This document shows positions 61,635 to 64,000 of a DNA stretch of 64,000 nucleotides, in pieces (position 1 is the first letter of the stretch; each line of letters begins with the position of its first letter). This DNA is from Arthrobacter echini. Its GTDB lineage: Bacteria > Actinomycetota > Actinomycetes > Actinomycetales > Micrococcaceae. Below the pieces are notes generated by a model that was given only the letters and a program-made list of their open reading frames with translations, did no database searches and was not told where the DNA came from. Position numbers and translations under genes: made by a program. Location of the stretch: the NCBI RefSeq assembly GCF_008107445.1, contig NZ_VSLD01000003.1, forward strand, positions 372,001 to 436,000, read 5' to 3'.

Positions 61635-62924
61635 ATGAGAAGAACCGTCGTCGAACACCGTGCCGCCATCGCCGGACTGCTCAGGTGGAGCAGCGGGTAC
61701 CACGACGACGCGGCGGAGGTCCTCCCGCTCGGAGAGGCGCTCGGGCGGGCGCTGGCCGGGGACGTCCGAGCCCCGGTGAGCCTGCCCCCCTTCGACAACT
61801 CCCAGATGGACGGCTACGCGGTGCGCGCGGAGGATCTCGCGGAGCCGGTCACGCTGACGGTGACGGACGCCATCGCCGCCGGATCGGGGTCCTCCCGGCT
61901 CGAGTCCGGAACCGCCGCCCCCATCATGACCGGCGCCATGCTGCCCGACGGGGCAGCCGCCGTCGTCCCGATCGAGCGCGCCGTGCCCGCGCAGTTCTAC
62001 TCCGCGGCCGAGCTGGCCGACGGGCACGCGCAGGTGCAGCTCCCCGGAGGCAGCACGGACGGGCAGTACGTGCGGCGTGCGGGCAGCGACATCGCGGCGG
62101 GGGAGACCGCGCTGGAGGCCGGGACACTCCTCGGACCTTCGCAGCTGGGACTGCTCGCCGCCTGCGGGGTGGACGCCGTCCCCGTGCGCCCCCGTTTCCG
62201 CGTCCTGCTGCTGTCCACCGGTGACGAGGTCGCCGAACCGGGAGCGGCGCTCCTCCCCGGCCGGATCTACGACGCCAACACCACACTGCTGGAGTCGGCG
62301 CTGGTGGAGGCCGGCGCCGACGTCACCCGCCACAGACTGCTCGGCGACGACCCCGCCGTGCTGCGGGAGGCCTTCGCGGCCATCACCGCGGGCAGCACCC
62401 ACCTCGTCCTGAGCACCGGAGGGATCAGCCAGGGTGCGTACGAGGTGGTCAAGCAGGCGCTGGCCGACAGCAGCGTGGAATTCTCCTCCGTCGCCATGCA
62501 GCCCGGAGGCCCCCAGGCCCACGGCACCATCTCGGGCATCCCCTTCCTGGGCTTCCCCGGCAACCCGGTCAGCGCCATCGTCTCCTTCGAGATGTTCCTC
62601 CGCCCGGCCCTGCACCAGCTGACCGGCCTTCCCGCACCGCGGCCCGTCCTGGAGGCGATCCTCGTGGAGGACGTCCGCAGCCCGGAGGCCAAGCACCAGC
62701 TGAGGCGTGGGCTCTACCGCGAGGGCAGGGTGGCCCTGGTGGGAGGCCCTGATTCACATCTGCTCCATGCGCTCTCGAGGTCGAACTGCCTCGTGCACCT
62801 GCCCGAGGGGGTCTCCGCGGTGCGGGAGGGGGAGCGTGTGGAGATCACCCTGATCGGCCCCGTACCGGGCGATCCCTTCGCCGTGGTCGACGTGCTCGTC
62901 ACCGAGAGCGTCGGTACGGGGTGA
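61635..62924 (+). CDS. moeA: Molybdopterin molybdenumtransferase MoeA
   Basis: MoeA (429 aa) inserts molybdate into adenylylated molybdopterin. Conserved segments include LPPFDNSQMDGYAVRAEDL near residue 52, GTAAPIMTGAMLPDGAAAVVPIE near 95, and the MoCF domain RFRVLLLSTGDEVAEPGAALLPGRIYDANTTLL near 188 with LSTGGISQGAYEVVKQAL and IPFLGFPGNPVSAIVSFEMFLRPAL. ATG 61635 follows GAGAGG; a GTG one codon earlier is possible. The C-terminal domain IV is complete. moaC follows 48 bp on. Confidence 0.95.
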   Translation: MRRTVVEHRAAIAGLLRWSSGYHDDAAEVLPLGEALGRALAGDVRAPVSLPPFDNSQMDGYAVRAEDLAEPVTLTVTDAIAAGSGSSRLESGTAAPIMTGAMLPDGAAAVVPIERAVPAQFYSAAELADGHAQVQLPGGSTDGQYVRRAGSDIAAGETALEAGTLLGPSQLGLLAACGVDAVPVRPRFRVLLLSTGDEVAEPGAALLPGRIYDANTTLLESALVEAGADVTRHRLLGDDPAVLREAFAAITAGSTHLVLSTGGISQGAYEVVKQALADSSVEFSSVAMQPGGPQAHGTISGIPFLGFPGNPVSAIVSFEMFLRPALHQLTGLPAPRPVLEAILVEDVRSPEAKHQLRRGLYREGRVALVGGPDSHLLHALSRSNCLVHLPEGVSAVREGERVEITLIGPVPGDPFAVVDVLVTESVGTG

Positions 62925-62972
62925 GTGCCGCGGGAACATCATCGATCGACCAGGACTGCAGAGAAGGATGCC

Positions 62973-63461
62973 ATGAGTGAATCTCCCCCCTCCGTCGAGG
63001 GGCTGTCCCACGTCCGGGCCGACGGCACGGCCCACATGGTGGATGTCTCCGGGAAGCAGGCGACCACCCGGGAGGCCGTCGCCGAGGCGACGCTCGAGAC
63101 CACCGCCGACGTCGTCGCCCTCGTCGCCGACGGGCAGCTGCCCAAGGGCGATGCCCTCGCCGTGGCCCGGGTGGCCGGCATCATGGCGGCCAAGCAGACC
63201 TCCACGCTGATCCCGCTGTGCCACCCGCTGCCGCTGTCCAAGGTCACCGTGGACTTCGAACCGGCCGGCGGCAGCATCCGCGTGGTCGCGCTCGTCAGGA
63301 CGACGGCGCTGACCGGCGTGGAGATGGAAGCGCTGACCGCCGCCTCGGTGGCCGCACTGACGCTCTACGACATGATCAAGGCGGTGGACAAGCGTGCCGT
63401 GATCAACGGCACGCGGGTCCTCGCGAAGTCCGGCGGCAAGAGCGGGGACTGGACCGTATGA
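62973..63461 (+). CDS. moaC: Cyclic pyranopterin monophosphate synthase MoaC
   Basis: MoaC (162 aa) converts 3',8-cH2GTP to cPMP. Family features: [29 protein letters not shown] near the start, [19 protein letters not shown] near residue 80, [33 protein letters not shown] near 112. The active-site His, Glu, Asp and Lys in these segments are all present. ATG 62973 has AGAAGGA upstream. Its stop overlaps the mog start by 4 nt. Confidence 0.96.
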   Translation: MSESPPSVEGLSHVRADGTAHMVDVSGKQATTREAVAEATLETTADVVALVADGQLPKGDALAVARVAGIMAAKQTSTLIPLCHPLPLSKVTVDFEPAGGSIRVVALVRTTALTGVEMEALTAASVAALTLYDMIKAVDKRAVINGTRVLAKSGGKSGDWTV

Positions 63462-63943
63462 CGACCCTTCGACCCGCAGCCGTGGTCATCGCGTCCACCC
63501 GCGCGGCCGCCGGCACCTATCAGGACGAGTGCGGCCCGATCATCGCGGCCTGGCTCTACGAGCATGACTTCGCCGTCGGCACCGCCGTCGTGGTTGCCGA
63601 CGGCGACCCCGTGGGCACCGCGATCGGCGCCGCACTCGAGGACCGTCCCGCCGTGCTGATCACCAGTGGGGGAACAGGTCTCAGTCCCGACGACACGACC
63701 CCGGAGCAGACCCTGCCGTACCTGACCCGCAGTCTGCCGGGCGTCATGGAGGCCGTCCGCGGCGCCGGAGCCGGGAAGATCCCCACCGCCGTCCTCAGCC
63801 GTGGTCTGGCCGGCAGCGCGGGCTCCACGTTCGTCATCAATCTGCCCGGCTCCCCGGGCGGCGTGCGCGACGGGCTCGCCGTGCTCTCACCCCTCATCGA
63901 CCACATCTGCTCCCAACTGGAGGGCCACAATGACCACCGGTGA
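63458..63943 (+). CDS. mog: Molybdopterin adenylyltransferase (MogA/MoaB type)
   Basis: The 161-aa MoCF-domain protein adenylylates molybdopterin before MoeA acts. Motifs: [29 protein letters not shown] at the N-terminus, [24 protein letters not shown] near residue 68, and [31 protein letters not shown] near 112. The [14 protein letters not shown] and NLPGSPGG loops are the nucleotide/pterin sites. ATG overlaps moaC (ATGA); the 3' end overlaps moaE by 14 nt. Confidence 0.94.
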   Translation: MTTLRPAAVVIASTRAAAGTYQDECGPIIAAWLYEHDFAVGTAVVVADGDPVGTAIGAALEDRPAVLITSGGTGLSPDDTTPEQTLPYLTRSLPGVMEAVRGAGAGKIPTAVLSRGLAGSAGSTFVINLPGSPGGVRDGLAVLSPLIDHICSQLEGHNDHR

Positions 63944-64000
63944 AGTCGTCCACGCCGCCGTCGCCGCTGAGGCGATCACCCCCGAGGAGGCGCATACCGG
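63930..64000 (+). CDS. moaE: Molybdopterin synthase large subunit MoaE, 5' fragment
   Basis: Only the first 23 residues ([20 protein letters not shown]...) lie in the window; the gene runs off the right end. The ATG at 63930 has GGAGG 6 nt upstream and overlaps mog by 14 nt. The [13 protein letters not shown] start matches actinobacterial MoaE, and the locus lacks any other large subunit for MoaD. MoaE carries the active site that adds two sulfurs to cPMP. Confidence 0.75.
   Translation, partial: MTTGEVVHAAVAAEAITPEEAHT

Overview
The window is high-GC DNA from an actinobacterium. It most resembles the family Micrococcaceae (Arthrobacter and relatives). The clues are the gene order rpsB-tsf-pyrH-frr-cdsA, then dxr-rip-ispG-GNAT-proS, then rimP-nusA-ylxR-infB-rbfA-truB-ribF-rpsO-pnp-M16 peptidase. 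The DUF222-HNH protein, the mycothiol-type DinB remnant and the frequent GTG starts with 1-4 nt stop/start overlaps point the same way. The assignment rests on gene order and protein motifs read by eye; no database search was possible.

Layout. 1-3.8 kb: the end of a DMT-type permease, a GT4 glycosyltransferase, a CAT-anticodon tRNA, an acyl-CoA dehydrogenase behind a TetR-type operator, and a degenerate M23 (LytM) protein. 4.2-9.2 kb: rpsB, tsf, pyrH, frr, cdsA and a three-module DivIVA-like protein. 9.2-15.3 kb: a LytS/LytTR-type two-component system flanked by two sodium:solute symporters, each with a small two-helix membrane partner; a textbook-geometry LytTR direct repeat lies in the divergent promoter. 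15.4-28.9 kb: branched-chain amino acid (leucine) catabolism. This holds an Lrp/AsnC regulator, bkdABC, a GNAT, a TetR regulator, both methylcrotonyl-CoA carboxylase-type subunits, an isovaleryl-CoA dehydrogenase-type enzyme, both subunits of a 3-oxoacid CoA-transferase, a MaoC hydratase and a CitE-like lyase. The set mirrors the Mycobacterium tuberculosis Rv2495c-Rv2506 region. 29.0-32.1 kb: an unrecognised 354-aa protein with a leaderless-type promoter, a 62-aa protein and a DUF222-HNH protein.

32.4-41.4 kb: dxr and ispG (isoprenoid precursors), the site-2 protease, a SatD-like regulator with a membrane partner behind a dense operator, a YciI protein, a GNAT, proS and a TauE-type permease. 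41.5-57.6 kb: the translation and RNA-processing block (DUF4439 protein, rimP, nusA, ylxR, infB, rbfA, an aminotransferase, truB, three small membrane proteins, ribF, rpsO, pnp, M16 peptidase), with several clean hairpin terminators and leader structures. 57.6-64 kb: a broken mycothiol-dependent enzyme gene, DUF503, and a molybdenum-cofactor locus (moaD, moaA, moeA, moaC, mog, moaE) built around a membrane-anchored sulfite-oxidase-fold oxidoreductase.

How the genes work together. The housekeeping blocks supply translation, pyrimidine, phospholipid and isoprenoid functions. The 9.2-32 kb stretch reads as a catabolic insert between cdsA and dxr: carboxylate uptake under a two-component system, then oxidation of branched-chain keto acids to acetyl-CoA and acetoacetate. 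No insertion sequence, prophage, integrase or CRISPR array was seen. The best candidates for new biology are the LytTR site with its double symporter arrangement, the hydratase/lyase end of the leucine cluster, the SatD operator array, the rpsO and pnp leaders, and the oxidoreductase whose twin-arginine motif follows four membrane helices.
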